From: an uncultured Amaricoccus sp.
Lineage (GTDB): Bacteria; Pseudomonadota; Alphaproteobacteria; Rhodobacterales; Rhodobacteraceae
DNA length: 7,132 nucleotides
Assembly: GCF_937858865.1 (NCBI RefSeq)
Contig: NZ_CALLYO010000110.1
Location: 1 to 7,132, forward strand
Reading direction: 5' to 3'
The notes under the pieces were generated by a model, which was given only the letters and a program-made list of their open reading frames with translations, made no database searches and was not told the DNA's origin. Position numbers and translations under genes: made by a program. Positions within the stretch are counted from its first letter, which is position 1. Each line of letters starts with the position of its first letter. This document shows positions 6,116-7,132 of this stretch, in pieces.

Positions 6116-6127
6116 ACGGAGGGAAAG

Positions 6128-6598
6128 ATGGAGAAGATTCCGCTGACCGCGAAAGGGTTCGCGAAGCTCGATGCGGAGCTGAAGAAGCTCAAGAGCGTCG
6201 ACCGGCCGGCGGTGATCGCGGCCATCGCCGAGGCGCGCGAGCATGGCGATCTCAGCGAGAACGCCGAGTATCACGCCGCCCGCGAGCGGCAGAGCTTCAT
6301 CGAGGGGCGCATCCGCGAGCTCGACGCCATCATCGGCCGCTCGGAGGTCATCGACCCGAGCCGCTTCTCGGGGGCGGTGAAGTTCGGCGCGACGGTCGTC
6401 ATCCTCGACGAGGACACCGAGGAGGAGAAGACCTTCCAGATCGTCGGCGAGCAGGAGGCCGACATCGAGCAGGGGCTGCTCAACCTCCGCTCGCCGCTGG
6501 CCCGCGCGCTGATCGGCAAGGAGCCGGGCGACAGCGTCGAGGTGCCGACGCCGGGCGGCCTGCGCTCCTACGAGATCGTTTCGGTCAACTTCGTCTGA
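6128..6598 (+). CDS. greA: Transcription elongation factor GreA, 156 aa
   Basis: GreA enters the secondary channel of backtracked RNA polymerase and stimulates cleavage of the RNA 3' end, rescuing arrested complexes. Residues 1-76 form the coiled-coil hairpin; the tip motif EHGDLSENAEYHAARE is at 38-53 with the functional acidic residues Asp41 and Glu44, numbered as in E. coli. The C-terminal FKBP-like domain follows a short linker, with GATVVILDEDTEEE (87-100) and the conserved SPLARALIGKEPGD (122-135). Length is close to the 158 residues of E. coli. The ATG at 6128 has GGAGG 5 bases upstream. A terminator and hairpin precede it, suggesting leader control. The next gene starts 20 bases after the stop, so the two are probably cotranscribed. 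In many alphaproteobacteria greA lies near carB; here a secreted protease gene is upstream instead. Confidence 0.98.
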   Translation: MEKIPLTAKGFAKLDAELKKLKSVDRPAVIAAIAEAREHGDLSENAEYHAARERQSFIEGRIRELDAIIGRSEVIDPSRFSGAVKFGATVVILDEDTEEEKTFQIVGEQEADIEQGLLNLRSPLARALIGKEPGDSVEVPTPGGLRSYEIVSVNFV

Positions 6599-6618
6599 CG
6601 CCGCGGGGGGTCCGAGCC

Positions 6619-7132
6619 ATGCTGCAGGGAATCGGGGATCGTCTGCAGGCGATGCCCCCGACCCGCCGCTGGGCGATCGCCGCCAGCGTCGGCTGGGGCG
6701 TGCTCGTCCTCGCCTACGGGATCGGCTTCCTGAGCGCGGCCGAGGCGCGGGAGACGCCCTTCCTCGACGCGATGTTCTTCCTCGTCGCGGTGGCGCTGCC
6801 GCTCCTTCTCCTGTGGCTGGCCGCCTGGCTGGCCGAGGAGCTGGCGCGCCAGCGCGAGATCGTCGCCGCGCTCGCCGAGGTGACGGCGCCCCTCTTCGGC
6901 ACGCTCGCCGCGACGCGCGAGGCGCTGGAGGCGCAGGGCCCGGCCGCCTCGCCCGAGGCGATCGGGCGGGCGGTCGAGGCGGCGGTCGTCGCCGGGCGGA
7001 TCGACCATTCGGTGCCGCTCGAGCGGCTGCTCGCCGGGCAGGCCCGCGTCGAGGTGGCGCTGCAGAAGCTGACGCTGCGCCGCGCCGCCAGCGAGCCCGT
7101 CGCGACCAACAAGACCAGGGAAGGCCGCGCGC
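6619..7132 (+). CDS. Two-helix inner-membrane protein of unknown function, N-terminal part (runs off the window)
   Basis: The reading frame opens at ATG 6619 and is still open after 171 codons at the window edge, so the C-terminus is missing. A short N-terminal segment (MLQGIGDRLQAMPPTRR) is followed by two hydrophobic segments, about residues 18-40 (WAIAASVGWGVLVLAYGIGF) and 51-72 (MFFLVAVALPLLLLWLAAWL). The linker between them is short. From about 73 on, the chain is Ala/Glu/Arg-rich and strongly helical (EELARQREIVAALAEV, then REALEAQ), ending in a basic stretch (TNKTREGRA). The expected topology is both ends cytoplasmic. The ribosome site is weak: a G6 tract at 6605-6610. It lies 20 bases after greA on the same strand. 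I do not recognise the family and see no enzymatic motif. Confidence 0.7.
   Translation, partial: MLQGIGDRLQAMPPTRRWAIAASVGWGVLVLAYGIGFLSAAEARETPFLDAMFFLVAVALPLLLLWLAAWLAEELARQREIVAALAEVTAPLFGTLAATREALEAQGPAASPEAIGRAVEAAVVAGRIDHSVPLERLLAGQARVEVALQKLTLRRAASEPVATNKTREGRA

Noticed and set aside
4547..6598. A continuous frame running through the protease gene into GreA, suggesting a programmed frameshift fusion
   Set aside because: The overlap is an open shadow frame of GC-rich DNA. The G7 tract is not in a canonical slippery register, and greA has its own strong ribosome site and ATG at 6128. The possibility is noted only under the G7 finding.

Overview
The window is very GC-rich and reads as chromosomal DNA from an alphaproteobacterium, probably of the Rhodobacterales type. 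The clues are an electron-transfer-flavoprotein:ubiquinone oxidoreductase followed by a secreted TPR protein and ispE on one strand, a GreA of alphaproteobacterial length, and strong C- or G-ending codon use. This placement is inference from gene content; no 16S or tRNA gene is present.

Layout. Minus strand, read right to left: ETF-QO (3614-1956), an exported TPR-repeat protein (1850-165) and the first 52 codons of ispE (157-1, cut by the window edge). They probably form one transcription unit: the last two genes are 7 bases apart, while a perfect 10-bp inverted repeat sits between the first two. Position 3615 to 3791 is a divergent promoter region.

Plus strand: a DUF1353-type lipoprotein (3792-4385), an unusually AT-rich 168-base gap, an exported protein combining a complete metzincin zinc site with a HEAT-like helical region (4554-5960), a structured leader (about 5961-6127), greA (6128-6598), and the start of a two-helix membrane protein (6619 to the right edge).

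The housekeeping genes (ispE, isoprenoid precursor synthesis; ETF-QO, electrons from acyl-CoA and related dehydrogenases to ubiquinone; greA, rescue of backtracked RNA polymerase) bracket two envelope-targeted accessory proteins. The most interesting items are the metzincin-HEAT protein, its internal 11-bp inverted repeat with a G7 tract in the loop, and the greA leader. That leader appears to hold a promoter, then an intrinsic terminator, then a GNRA-capped hairpin just ahead of the ribosome-binding site, an arrangement recalling the attenuated greA leader (GraL) of E. coli. I saw no mobile element, CRISPR array, tRNA or rRNA.
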